Position numbers and translations under genes: made by a program
Shown here: positions 14,732-22,859 of the stretch, in pieces
Position numbering within the stretch: position 1 is the stretch's first letter
Layout: each line of letters begins with the position of its first letter
Notes under the pieces: model-generated
What the model was told of the DNA's origin: nothing
Databases searched by the model: none
What the model saw: only the letters and a program-made list of their open reading frames with translations
Assembly (NCBI RefSeq): GCF_007747655.1
Contig: NZ_CP036274.1
Span: 1,116,001 to 1,180,000, forward strand
Source: Anatilimnocola aggregata
Lineage (GTDB): Bacteria > Planctomycetota > Planctomycetia > Pirellulales > Pirellulaceae
Reading direction: 5' to 3'
Length of the DNA stretch: 64,000 bases

Positions 14732-16630
14732 ATGGCAGATACCCGTCAAGTCGTCAGGTGGTCACTCGAACGCAAATGCACTTTCCGCAATGGTGACCGC
14801 TGGTTTCTGCCAGACCAGACATTTAAGCAACTGGCCGACTTCCGCACAGTTGCGGCGGCAGAGGGCGACAATCGCAATGTGAACGGAATCTGCGTCACCG
14901 GCTGGACGACGGAAAGAGATAATGCCGGGAAGGTCCAAAGCATCCCCGTATCTGGCTTCAGAATTGAGGATCGACTAGGGCCGTTTGGCGGTTTGCCGAT
15001 GGTGCTTTCGACCTGCCATTTGTGTGAAGCAAATGCCAAGGGCGAACTTGGCGTAGAGGTGGCTGGATGTTTTGGCTATCTCGATGTCTGGCCCGATTCG
15101 GAGGAACTCGACAAGCAACTTTGGACCATCATTGAGCAGCGCCACCTTGAGTCTCGGATCAGATCGGCGTTTCCGCTGACAACGCCACTTTGGTACGGAT
15201 TTTGGATCGAATCGCCACTTCGTCGTTTGCAGGCAGAGGTACTTCACGAACTTCTAAATGCCGCCTGCGATTACGCTGATCCCAAGGACAAGGACGTTCG
15301 CCACTTCCTTAACGCTCTGGACACCGCAATCCGCTGGGAGTTGCCGGTCCACGTCTCGCTGTCTCCGCTTGGCCACACTGATTTTGGTTGGTACACGGTC
15401 TTTCCGCACTGCCCTAGATGCAAGGCAAACGCTTCAGTTGGACGTTGGAAGGAGAATTACCAAGCAACTGCTTACGAATGCCGAGTCTGCGGCCACGAGT
15501 TCAATCCTGACGACCATCACAGCATGGAGAGGGACGACTTTGATTGGGATGCGAACTCGCTCGAAAAGCAACTTGGCCCGATGGCTTACCAGCAGTTCAT
15601 AAAGTCGTTCTTGCTTCAGCGTGGCTGTTCATCGGGACAAGTTGATGAAGTCGTTGACAACAAGAACAACGGTCCTCTGATTCGCCGCATCAAGGCGACT
15701 CGTCGAAAACGCAACGGGACGCTTCGGAGGTTGCGGCAGCGTGTTGCTGAGAAGTCCGACGGTGACCGTCCATCTTTGCTCTCGTTTGCGATTGCCGATG
15801 ACATTGAACTGGAGATGGTGCTAGTTCCCGCCGGCGAATTTCTCATGGGTTCGCCAAACGCTGATCAAGTACCAAGTGAAGCTCCACAACATCCGGTGCG
15901 GATTTATCGACCTTTATACATCGGACGATTCCCAGTGACGCAAGCACAGTGGAGCGCTGTCATGGGAAGAAACCCTTCAAAGCATCAGGGCGACCCACGA
16001 TTGCCCATAGACCAAGTAAGTTGGTTTGATTGCCAGGACTTCTGCGACCGGCTTTGCAAGCGTCTGCAGCGGGTGTTCCGTTTACCCAGTGAAGCCGAGT
16101 GGGAATATGCCTGCCGTGCAGGGACAACGAGCAAGTTTGCATTCGGCGATTCGCTTTTGCCAACTCAGGCGAATTTCACTCCATTTATACAACGATTTGG
16201 GATGCCGCCCGATGGTGAAGAGGATGCTGTTCGGGAGCTTGAACAGTTGGTGGAGAGCGGACCTCGACATGATGCTCAAACTACACCGGTTGGCAGCTAT
16301 CCGCCGAATGCCTGGGGTATCTACGACATGCACGGAAACGTCGATGAGTGGTGTGAAGATGTCTGGCACCCGAACTACGATGGCGCACCGAATGATGGAA
16401 GCGCTTGGCTAGAGGGTGAGAACACGGAGGTGTTCAGGGTTATGCGAGGAGGCTGGTGTTCTGCAACCGAGTTCGTTTGCACAAGTTCAGCGAGGCGACA
16501 ACTTCGAGCAGACGCAGGATCACCAGACGAGGACATCGAAGGCGAGGAAGACGATGGAGGATTTATGGAATCGCTCTTTGATCTGATGTACATACCCAAC
16601 GGATTCCGGGTGGTTTGCGAATGCCCGTAG
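14732..16630 (+). CDS. Zn-ribbon protein fused to formylglycine-generating-enzyme (SUMF1) domain
   Basis: 632 residues. Residues 1-220 are an uncharacterised domain. A treble-clef zinc ribbon follows (CPRCKAN... CRVCGHEF, ~227-262), then a basic linker (~310-345). From ~350 comes an FGE-sulfatase domain: LEMVLVPAGEFLMGSP, PVTQAQWSAVMG, RLPSEAEWEYACRAG, GNVDEWCEDVW and a C-terminal RGGWCSATEFVCTSSARR. FGE enzymes oxidise a Cys to formylglycine; in many bacterial fusions the fold instead serves as a binding module. No sulfatase gene is nearby, so sulfatase activation is not supported. It follows the 226-aa hypothetical by 16 nt. Confidence 0.8.
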   Translation: MADTRQVVRWSLERKCTFRNGDRWFLPDQTFKQLADFRTVAAAEGDNRNVNGICVTGWTTERDNAGKVQSIPVSGFRIEDRLGPFGGLPMVLSTCHLCEANAKGELGVEVAGCFGYLDVWPDSEELDKQLWTIIEQRHLESRIRSAFPLTTPLWYGFWIESPLRRLQAEVLHELLNAACDYADPKDKDVRHFLNALDTAIRWELPVHVSLSPLGHTDFGWYTVFPHCPRCKANASVGRWKENYQATAYECRVCGHEFNPDDHHSMERDDFDWDANSLEKQLGPMAYQQFIKSFLLQRGCSSGQVDEVVDNKNNGPLIRRIKATRRKRNGTLRRLRQRVAEKSDGDRPSLLSFAIADDIELEMVLVPAGEFLMGSPNADQVPSEAPQHPVRIYRPLYIGRFPVTQAQWSAVMGRNPSKHQGDPRLPIDQVSWFDCQDFCDRLCKRLQRVFRLPSEAEWEYACRAGTTSKFAFGDSLLPTQANFTPFIQRFGMPPDGEEDAVRELEQLVESGPRHDAQTTPVGSYPPNAWGIYDMHGNVDEWCEDVWHPNYDGAPNDGSAWLEGENTEVFRVMRGGWCSATEFVCTSSARRQLRADAGSPDEDIEGEEDDGGFMESLFDLMYIPNGFRVVCECP

Positions 16631-16688
16631 CCTTGCGGCGCAGTCCTGCCGTTACTATCGATTCGTGCTTAAACGAAGGCTGCTCCAG

Positions 16689-17090
16689 ATGAACTGGCTC
16701 GACTGGTACAACACGCTCGCCAAACCAAGTTGGACACCGGCCCCTGCGACCATCGGATTGATCTGGCAGATTCTCTACCCGATCATCCTCGTCACATTCG
16801 GCTTCGTCTTCGTGCAGACTATTCGAGGCAAAGTGCCGTGGCTCGTGGCACTGCCGTTCGCCATCAACCTCGTCGCCAACTTGATCTTCACCCCGATCCA
16901 GTTCGGGATGCGGAACCTGCCGCTGGCATCGGTGGACATCCTGATCGTGTGGGTCACAATCATCTGGATGATGGTTGCCATCTGGCGACACTACCGCTGG
17001 GTTGCCGTGGCCCAGGTTCCCTATTTCGTGTGGGTGTCACTGGCGACCGTGCTGCAACTGTCGATCACTGCGATGAATTGGGAAAAATGA
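16689..17090 (+). CDS. tspO: TspO/MBR-family tryptophan-rich membrane protein
   Basis: 133 residues from the ATG at 16689 (GAAGG 9 nt upstream), with about five hydrophobic helices. Signatures are W.NTLAKPSWTPAP, NLVANLIFTPIQFG and the C-terminal YFVWVSLATVLQLSITAMN. TspO proteins bind porphyrins and related ligands and act in stress signalling; the specific ligand here is unknown. It lies 44 nt before an AraC-type regulator on the same strand. A C-terminal fragment of a second tspO lies 1.65 kb downstream (18743-18891), so the AraC/RclC pair is flanked by a gene and its partial copy. Confidence 0.85.
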   Translation: MNWLDWYNTLAKPSWTPAPATIGLIWQILYPIILVTFGFVFVQTIRGKVPWLVALPFAINLVANLIFTPIQFGMRNLPLASVDILIVWVTIIWMMVAIWRHYRWVAVAQVPYFVWVSLATVLQLSITAMNWEK

Positions 17091-17134
17091 AGCTCGCAAC
17101 TCAGGGAAGTGAATAATTCCCGGCTATCGTCACG

Positions 17135-18073
17135 ATGAGCAAACGCAATATCGGCAACTTGTACGATCCTCGTCAGGGCGATCAGGCGATCCGAATGGAA
17201 AGCCTGCGGCTCCCCTGCAAACCGACCGAGCCGCCACGCACGAACTACTTCTCGATTTACTTCATCGAATCTGGTTCCGGCTCGTTCTGGGCCGATGCTT
17301 CTAAGTTTTACCTCCATCCCAACTCACTGCTATTCTTTGTTCCCTACCAGCACATCCGATTCGCACCGACTCGTTCAGTTCACGGAGAACTCATCCAGTT
17401 TCATGCGAACTTTCTCTGCGTGGAGACGTTTCACGCCGAGGTTGGCTGTAGCGGCATTCTGTTTAACGATCCCTACGGCGCTCCTGTCGTCACCCTGGAC
17501 GAACATGCGAGGTCGGAAGTCTTGGGTCTGGTCGAACGCATTCGGAACGAACAAGGCAGGGAAGAGCTTGCCTTTGGCGAGGTCATGCTCGCCTATCTGA
17601 AAGTGCTGCTGATCCTCGCCACTCGTCTTAAGACGCCGCAGGCGGCAGCCTGTGGACCAGGGCTGGCAGACTTGCGACATCCCGTTCTCGCTCAGCTTCG
17701 TGACCTTATCGAAGCGAACTACCAAACCCTGCATTCACCCGCCGACTACGCCAAGCGACTGCACGTCACCCCCAAGACTCTCGGCAGGATTGTGCGGGAT
17801 CATCTTGGGACCACGCCTAGTGATCTGATTCGTAATCGCATTCTCATTCACGCCAAATGGCAACTGCTCCACACGTTGAAGTCCGTGAAAGAGATTTCAC
17901 GAGAGGTTGGCTTTTCCGACGAACTCTATTTCAGTCGCTTGTTCAAGAAGGCCACCGGCTACTCTCCGACCTTCTTCCGTGACTTCGAGACGGAAATTCG
18001 AGGCGGGAGCAATCTGTCCATGCTTTCGTCCCATGCGCCCATTCTGCGTTCTGGTGGGGCATCCGATAGTTGA
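17135..18073 (+). CDS. AraC-family transcriptional regulator
   Basis: 312 residues. The N-terminal cupin-like sensor domain spans ~25-150 (YFSIYFIESGSGSFW typical). The C-terminal ~100 residues hold two HTH motifs: SPADYAKRLHVTPKTLGRIV, and VKEISREVGFSDELYFSRLF followed by KKATGYSPTFFR, the AraC signature. Its downstream neighbour is an RclC/YkgB-type membrane protein 57 nt away. In enterobacteria the AraC-type RclR controls rclABC in response to reactive chlorine, so a similar oxidant-response role is a reasonable inference. Confidence 0.85.
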   Translation: MSKRNIGNLYDPRQGDQAIRMESLRLPCKPTEPPRTNYFSIYFIESGSGSFWADASKFYLHPNSLLFFVPYQHIRFAPTRSVHGELIQFHANFLCVETFHAEVGCSGILFNDPYGAPVVTLDEHARSEVLGLVERIRNEQGREELAFGEVMLAYLKVLLILATRLKTPQAAACGPGLADLRHPVLAQLRDLIEANYQTLHSPADYAKRLHVTPKTLGRIVRDHLGTTPSDLIRNRILIHAKWQLLHTLKSVKEISREVGFSDELYFSRLFKKATGYSPTFFRDFETEIRGGSNLSMLSSHAPILRSGGASDS

Positions 18074-18130
18074 AGTAGGGCGGTGAGAGAATCGAAGCTC
18101 GCCGTTTCTGACTCTAACCGGAGAAGCAAA

Positions 18131-18709
18131 ATGAGCGTGCTGAAACTGTTTGAACTGGCGTCTCGAATGGACAAAGTGGGCATAACTCTGACCAGAGTTG
18201 GACTCATCGTCGTGTTGCTTTGGATCGGAGGTCTGAAGGCGTTTCGGTACGAAGCGGACGGCATCGTGCCGTTCGTCGCCAACAGTCCCACTATGAGCTT
18301 TTTCTATGCCGATCCTAGCAACTACAAAGCCCACAAGAACCCCGAAGGGGCACTCGTGCCAGAGAACCGCTCCTGGCACGAGTCGAACAGAACTTACGAG
18401 TTTGCCTACGGGCTGGGGACCGTGATCGTCCTGTACGGACTGCTGCTCTGCCTGCATCCTTGGCTTCCCCAGGCGGCGGCAGTCGGCAGCTTCCTGGTCT
18501 TCGTGATGTCGTTCGTCACGCTGTCGTTTCTCATCACGACGCCCGAATGTTGGGTTCCACCTCTTGGCGATGCGCAGCACGGATTTCCGTATCTGAGCGG
18601 GGCCGGAAGGCTCGTCATCAAGGACGCCATTATGATGGGTGCAGCCTTGGTGACGATGGCTGATTCAGCCAGGGCGTACCTGCTACAACGAGCGGCGTCC
18701 GACTCGTAG
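18131..18709 (+). CDS. DUF417/YkgB (RclC-like) membrane protein
   Basis: 192 residues from the ATG at 18131 (GGAG 8 nt upstream), with four hydrophobic segments. Typical blocks are GLIVVLLWIGGLKAFRYEADGIVPFVANSP, split here as WIGGLKAF and YEADGIVPFV, then ECWVPPLGDAQHGFPYLSG and GRLVIKDAIMMGAA. DUF417 proteins include RclC of the reactive-chlorine response; the biochemical role is unknown. An insertion around residues 60-85 (NYKAHKNPEG) lengthens the first periplasmic loop. It is paired with the AraC-type regulator upstream. Confidence 0.8.
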   Translation: MSVLKLFELASRMDKVGITLTRVGLIVVLLWIGGLKAFRYEADGIVPFVANSPTMSFFYADPSNYKAHKNPEGALVPENRSWHESNRTYEFAYGLGTVIVLYGLLLCLHPWLPQAAAVGSFLVFVMSFVTLSFLITTPECWVPPLGDAQHGFPYLSGAGRLVIKDAIMMGAALVTMADSARAYLLQRAASDS

Positions 18710-18742
18710 ACATTCGATGTGAGGGAGGAGCAGCTACTCTCA

Positions 18743-18891
18743 ACCAGCATGTGAGTGCCGAGTTGACCACTGTATGGATGATCGTTGCCGTCTGGCCGCA
18801 CTTCCACTGGGTGGCGCTGGCACAAGTACCGTATCTGATCTGGGTGGCGACGGCGACCGTGCTGCAACTCTCAATCATGGCCATGATTTGA
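18743..18891 (+). pseudogene. tspO C-terminal fragment
   Basis: Translation in the frame ending TGA at 18889-18891 gives TTVWMIVAVWPHFHWVALA and then PYLIWVATATVLQLSIMAMI. This aligns almost residue for residue with the last third of the intact TspO at 16689-17090. No start codon or N-terminal helices precede it, so it is a truncated second copy. It marks a duplication or recombination junction around the AraC/RclC pair. Confidence 0.75.
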
Positions 18892-18967
18892 GGGGATTGA
18901 ACAAGATGCGTCTCGGCCTGTGCTGTCCTCGACTTGAGGAGTACGATACAGCGTTGGCTAAAGAGTA

Positions 18968-19018
18968 GGCCGACGTGGTGGACGACCCTTGGGGTGTTCC
19001 GCCACGTCGGCCTTTTTT
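18968..19018 (+). terminator. Rho-independent terminator
   Basis: Perfect 11-bp stem (GGCCGACGTGG/CCACGTCGGCC) around a longer loop, followed by TTTTTT. It closes the plus-strand AraC/RclC region. A 20-codon ORF begins at 18905 with MRLGLCCPRLEEY and stops at the left arm; it may be a gene remnant. Confidence 0.85.
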
Positions 19019-19048
19019 ATTGTCGGTAGCCCAACACAACAGGGAGGA

Positions 19049-19459
19049 ATGCCGGTGATAGACACAAACATCTTGTTGGTTGACGACGACACGGACACCT
19101 GCGATTCGATGTCGGACGTGTTCATGGACCTCGGCTACACGGTGGATACGGCCCACGACGGTGCAAGTGCCGTGGAATTATCCGGGGGGCACCACTACCT
19201 CTTGGCTCTTCTCGATTACAACATGCCCGGCATGGACGGCCTGGAACTCTGCCGACGCTTGAAGATCATGCGGCCGAACATCGTGGTTGCACTCATAACT
19301 GGCTTCACTTCCATCACCACAACGGGTGAAGCAGCCGAGGCGGGAATTAGGTGTTCCTTTCTGAAGCCGGTGGATTTCTCACTGCTGATGCCGCTTGTGG
19401 AAAAGATTGTCGGAAACTTTGTTTCTCGGCGTTCGAGCGAAGGTGCGAATACCTGTTAA
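19049..19459 (+). CDS. Single-domain response regulator
   Basis: 136 residues from the ATG at 19049. GGGAGGA abuts that ATG, so the GTG two codons downstream (19055) has the better 7-nt spacing and may be the true start. REC-domain residues: acidic pair DDD (12-14), phospho-acceptor D56 in LLDYNMPGMDG, T/S region TGFTS, and K106 in FLKPVDF. There is no output domain, as in stand-alone receivers that relay or sequester phosphate. No kinase gene is adjacent. It lies just downstream of the strong terminator and so has its own promoter. Confidence 0.85.
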   Translation: MPVIDTNILLVDDDTDTCDSMSDVFMDLGYTVDTAHDGASAVELSGGHHYLLALLDYNMPGMDGLELCRRLKIMRPNIVVALITGFTSITTTGEAAEAGIRCSFLKPVDFSLLMPLVEKIVGNFVSRRSSEGANTC

Positions 19460-19591
19460 TCCGCTGACTGCACTGGTAGTCATCGCCGAAGAAGCGAGGC
19501 GAATGGCGCTCCACCAACTGGCCCGGCCCAAACCTCGACCGGCTCAATAGAAAGCCATTCTGGACATTGACATCCACATTAACCGTTCGCT

Positions 19592-19610
19592 ATATTCCAA
19601 AATTGGATAT
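19592..19610. promoter_or_regulatory. Imperfect dyad upstream of the NO-reductase operon
   Basis: ATATTCCAA-AA-TTGGATAT, an imperfect palindrome 46 nt before the Tll0287-like gene. Size and A/T-rich core fit an operator for a nitric-oxide or redox regulator, but no regulator gene is adjacent. Confidence 0.4.
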
Positions 19611-19656
19611 CGTAGTCCACTTTTAAGCTCTCGCTCGTTTTGGAAAGGAAATCAAC

Positions 19657-20205
19657 ATGGGTCGAACGTCGTCAATTCTCGTTTGTGGGCTGTTGGCAGC
19701 CTTAGTTGTGACCGGACTCCTGTTTTCGGCTGAGCAAGCGCCGCCGAAGAACGAGAACGAGAACGAGCCATCGGCAGCGGCTACGGAGCGGACCCGGAAG
19801 ACGGTACGGATGCTGGACGACGTGTACAAAACCGCCGTCGTGCTAATCACGGATAAATATGTCAATGACGAAAATGATTTCCCCGCAGGCAGTGCTGCAA
19901 TCGCTCTGTTTAGCGAGGTCGAGAAAAAAGGCTGGCACGGAGTTCGATTGCTGGATGTAACTGGAAAACCCTACGACAACAAGAATGTCGCCAAGGATGA
20001 GTTCGAGAAAAAGGGTGTTAGCCAATTGCAGGCCGGGAAGGACTATTACGAACAGATCATCGAAAAAGATGGCAAGCCGTACCTGCGTGCGATGACGCCT
20101 GTGCCCGTGGTTATGCAGAAGTGCGTCATGTGCCATCCGCATTACGCCGACGCCAAAAAGGGTGTAGCCATTGGAGCGATCAGCTACACACTGCCCATTG
20201 AATGA
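19657..20205 (+). CDS. Exported Tll0287-like (DUF3365) haem protein
   Basis: 182 residues. An N-terminal signal/anchor (ILVCGLLAALVVTGLLF) precedes a low-complexity Glu/Asn linker and a Tll0287-like sensor fold ending in CVMCHPHY, a CxxCH c-type haem site. DUF3365 proteins bind one haem c and are often linked to respiratory or NO-related genes. GGAAAGGA precedes the ATG. It lies 102 nt upstream of norZ on the same strand, with a separate perfect dyad in the gap. A role as redox or NO sensor, or as periplasmic electron carrier for the operon, is inferred. Confidence 0.8.
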   Translation: MGRTSSILVCGLLAALVVTGLLFSAEQAPPKNENENEPSAAATERTRKTVRMLDDVYKTAVVLITDKYVNDENDFPAGSAAIALFSEVEKKGWHGVRLLDVTGKPYDNKNVAKDEFEKKGVSQLQAGKDYYEQIIEKDGKPYLRAMTPVPVVMQKCVMCHPHYADAKKGVAIGAISYTLPIE

Positions 20206-20230
20206 GGCCGGTAGGAATTGCAGAAATGGG

Positions 20231-20250
20231 AGTGATCCATACTGATCACT
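20231..20250. promoter_or_regulatory. Perfect 7-6-7 palindrome upstream of norZ
   Basis: AGTGATC-CATACT-GATCACT, 57 nt before the norZ ATG and 25 nt after the preceding stop. It does not match the FNR (TTGAT-N4-ATCAA) or CRP spacing, so the binding protein is unknown. Confidence 0.5.
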
Positions 20251-20307
20251 TCCGTTGAACGATGATTGTCCTTCAAATTACCCCTGCGAAGAGCGAGTAA
20301 GTGGACC

Positions 20308-22530
20308 ATGAAAAAGCTTTGGATCGGCTTCACCCTCGTTCTGTTTGTTTCCTTTTCTGTCCTTGGCTGGATCGGCACTCGGATTTACGAGGAAGCTCCA
20401 CCGATTGTGAAGCAGGTAGTCACCACCGAAGGCAAGGTGGTCATTGACGAAGGCGAGATTCAAGCTGGCCAAAATGTTTGGCAGACACTCGGCGGAATGG
20501 AGGTCGGCTCAGTCTGGGGACACGGCAGTTATGTCGCACCGGACTGGACAGCCGATTGGCTACATCGTGAAGCCATTTTCATCCTCGACCGCTGGGCAAA
20601 GAGTGACTACGACACCGAGTTCGAGAAACTCGACAATGAGAAGCAGGCGCAGTTGAGTGGTCGGTTGACCACACTCATGCGGACCAATACCTACGATCCG
20701 AAAACGCAAATGGTTACGGTTGCTCCGATTCGTGCCGCTGCGTTTGAGTCGAACTTGGCCCACTATTCAGATGTGTTCTCGAACGGAAAAACCGACTACG
20801 CCATTCCCGCTGGAGCCGTGAGCGATCCGGTTCGTCTGCGTCGGCTTTCGGCTTTCTATTTTTGGACCTCGTGGGCAGCCTCGACCAATCGACCGAACGC
20901 TCACATAAGCTACACCAACAACTGGCCTTACGAGCCATTGGTCGGTAACCGAGCCACTGGTGATGCAGTAGTCTGGACGGGCGTGAGCATCATCATGCTG
21001 CTGGCGGGAATTTCAGCGATGGCATGGTGGTATGCGTCTCGACGAGAGGCCGAGCAAGAGCCGACTGCGCCGGAAACCGATCCACTAGGCAGTTGGCAAG
21101 CCACTCCTTCTCAGAAAGCGACCGTCAAATACTTTTGGGTCGTGTCCGCCTTGATTCTGTTGCAAATGCTCTTGGGAGTCATCACGGCGCACTACGGCGT
21201 TGAGGGCGATGCGTTCTACGGCTTTCCACTCTCAAAATGGTTGCCGTACAGCGTGGCTCGAACATGGCACATTCAATTGGGCCTCTTCTGGATCGCCACG
21301 GCTTGGTTGGCTGCCGGTTTGTTCATCGGCCCGCTGGTGAGCGAGAAGGAACCAAAGGGCCAACGCCTGGGCGTCAACATCCTGTTTGTGGCACTGCTGG
21401 TCGTGGTGGTCGGCTCATTAACCGGCGAATGGTTGAGCGTTCACAACAAGCTGTCGGACACGGTGTCGTTCTATCTTGGCCATCAGGGCTACGAGTACGT
21501 GGACTTAGGGCGAGCGTGGCAGGTTGGCCTGTTCGTCGGTCTGCTGCTCTGGCTGTTCTTAATGATTCGAGTCTTGCTCCCAGCCTTGCGAAAAGAAGGG
21601 GAGCAGAAACAGCTTGTGGCTTTGCTGGCCGTCTCCACGGGCGCTATCGCTCTCTTCTACGGTGCGGGGCTGACTTGGGGGCAGCATACGAACCTGACGA
21701 TAGTCGAATACTGGCGCTGGTGGGTGGTTCATTTGTGGGTCGAAGGATTCTTCGAGGTTTTCGCCACCACCGTCATCGCCTTCATCTTCATGCGACTGAA
21801 TTTGATCAAACCGGGGATCGCTGCGGCGGCGGCTCTGTTGTCCGCCACAATTTTTCTGTCAGGCGGCATCATCGGGACATGCCATCATCTGTACTTTTCA
21901 GGAACGCCACCCGTAGCCTTGGCCTGGGGATCGGTTTTTAGTGCGCTGGAAGTGGTTCCTCTGGTTCTCGTCGGGTTCGATGCGATGGAGGATTTGCGAC
22001 GGTCGAGATCGTCCCCGTGGGTGCAAAGGTACAAGTGGCCGATCTATTTTTTCGTGTCTGTCGCCTTTTGGAACATGGTCGGGGCCGGGTTGTTCGGGTT
22101 TATGATTAACCCGCCGATTGCTCTCTATTACATGCAGGGGCTCAACACGACTCCGTTGCATGGTCACGCTGCCTTATTCGGCGTCTATGGGATGTTGGGG
22201 ATCGGGTTGATGCTGGTCTGCTTGCGAGTCCTAATTCCCGGTGTGGAATGGAAGGATGGGCTGCTGCGGTTCTCGTTCTGGTCTTTGAACGGCGGTTTGG
22301 CGGCGATGTGCCTGCTGAGCTTGTTGCCCGTAGGTCTGATGCAGACCTGGGCCTCTGTCGAGCATGGTTACTGGTACGCCCGCAGCAGCGAGTTCTTGCA
22401 AACGCCGCTGATGCAAAACTTGCGGTGGATGCGAGTTCCAGGCGACACGATCTTCTTTCTCGGAGCCGTGGCGTTGGTCTTATTTGTCGCCGGTCTCAAA
22501 ACCGGACACTCTTTTCGGAGGAATGCTTAA
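20308..22530 (+). CDS. norZ: Quinol-dependent nitric oxide reductase (qNOR)
   Basis: 740 residues from the ATG at 20308; an in-frame TTG at 20266 is less likely. This is the single-chain quinol-oxidising NO reductase that converts 2 NO to N2O in the inner membrane. The N-terminal transmembrane helix plus extracytoplasmic cytochrome-c-like domain without haem (WQTLGGMEVGSVWGHGSY) is followed by about 13 helices of the haem-copper-oxidase fold: RTWHIQLGLFW, WWVVHLWVEGFFEVFA (His and Glu of the binuclear site), GTCHHLYFSGTP (adjacent His ligands) and LHGHAALFGVYGM (haem ligands). Length is typical. The stop overlaps the next start (TAATG). Likely role: NO detoxification or partial denitrification. 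Confidence 0.95.
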   Translation: MKKLWIGFTLVLFVSFSVLGWIGTRIYEEAPPIVKQVVTTEGKVVIDEGEIQAGQNVWQTLGGMEVGSVWGHGSYVAPDWTADWLHREAIFILDRWAKSDYDTEFEKLDNEKQAQLSGRLTTLMRTNTYDPKTQMVTVAPIRAAAFESNLAHYSDVFSNGKTDYAIPAGAVSDPVRLRRLSAFYFWTSWAASTNRPNAHISYTNNWPYEPLVGNRATGDAVVWTGVSIIMLLAGISAMAWWYASRREAEQEPTAPETDPLGSWQATPSQKATVKYFWVVSALILLQMLLGVITAHYGVEGDAFYGFPLSKWLPYSVARTWHIQLGLFWIATAWLAAGLFIGPLVSEKEPKGQRLGVNILFVALLVVVVGSLTGEWLSVHNKLSDTVSFYLGHQGYEYVDLGRAWQVGLFVGLLLWLFLMIRVLLPALRKEGEQKQLVALLAVSTGAIALFYGAGLTWGQHTNLTIVEYWRWWVVHLWVEGFFEVFATTVIAFIFMRLNLIKPGIAAAAALLSATIFLSGGIIGTCHHLYFSGTPPVALAWGSVFSALEVVPLVLVGFDAMEDLRRSRSSPWVQRYKWPIYFFVSVAFWNMVGAGLFGFMINPPIALYYMQGLNTTPLHGHAALFGVYGMLGIGLMLVCLRVLIPGVEWKDGLLRFSFWSLNGGLAAMCLLSLLPVGLMQTWASVEHGYWYARSSEFLQTPLMQNLRWMRVPGDTIFFLGAVALVLFVAGLKTGHSFRRNA

Positions 22531-22859
22531 TGTCGATTCACCATGCCAAATCGGGCGAGATCATCGAGTTGCCACTCGGCGCTGCCCTGGGCGATTCCAA
22601 AACAGAAACTCTGGTGAAGACCGCCAACTTGGAGTTAATCCGCTTGGTCCTGCCAGCAGGCAAAGACATTCCCTCGCACAAAGCTCCCGGCGAGATCACT
22701 GTGCAATGCTTGGAAGGGCGAGTCACCTTCACAGTCGGGGAGAACGCAGTCGAACTCTCTGTGGGACAGTTGCTTTATCTCACCGCAGGCGAGCCACATG
22801 CGTTAAAGGCCAGCGAAGATTCTTCGTTGCTGGTAACACTTCTGTTGGCTAAGAAATGA
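22530..22859 (+). CDS. Small cupin-domain protein
   Basis: 109 residues: one cupin barrel with motif 1 degenerate (PSHKAPGEITVQCLEGRVTF) and motif 2 LSVGQLLYLTAGEPHALKA. GGAGG lies 7 nt before the ATG, which overlaps the norZ stop, so it is translationally coupled. Metal ligands are incomplete (H in SHKA and EPHA; the usual His pair in motif 1 is reduced). Small cupins beside NO or nitrite reductases are common; a regulatory or anti-sigma-like role is possible, but function is unknown. Confidence 0.8.
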   Translation: MSIHHAKSGEIIELPLGAALGDSKTETLVKTANLELIRLVLPAGKDIPSHKAPGEITVQCLEGRVTFTVGENAVELSVGQLLYLTAGEPHALKASEDSSLLVTLLLAKK

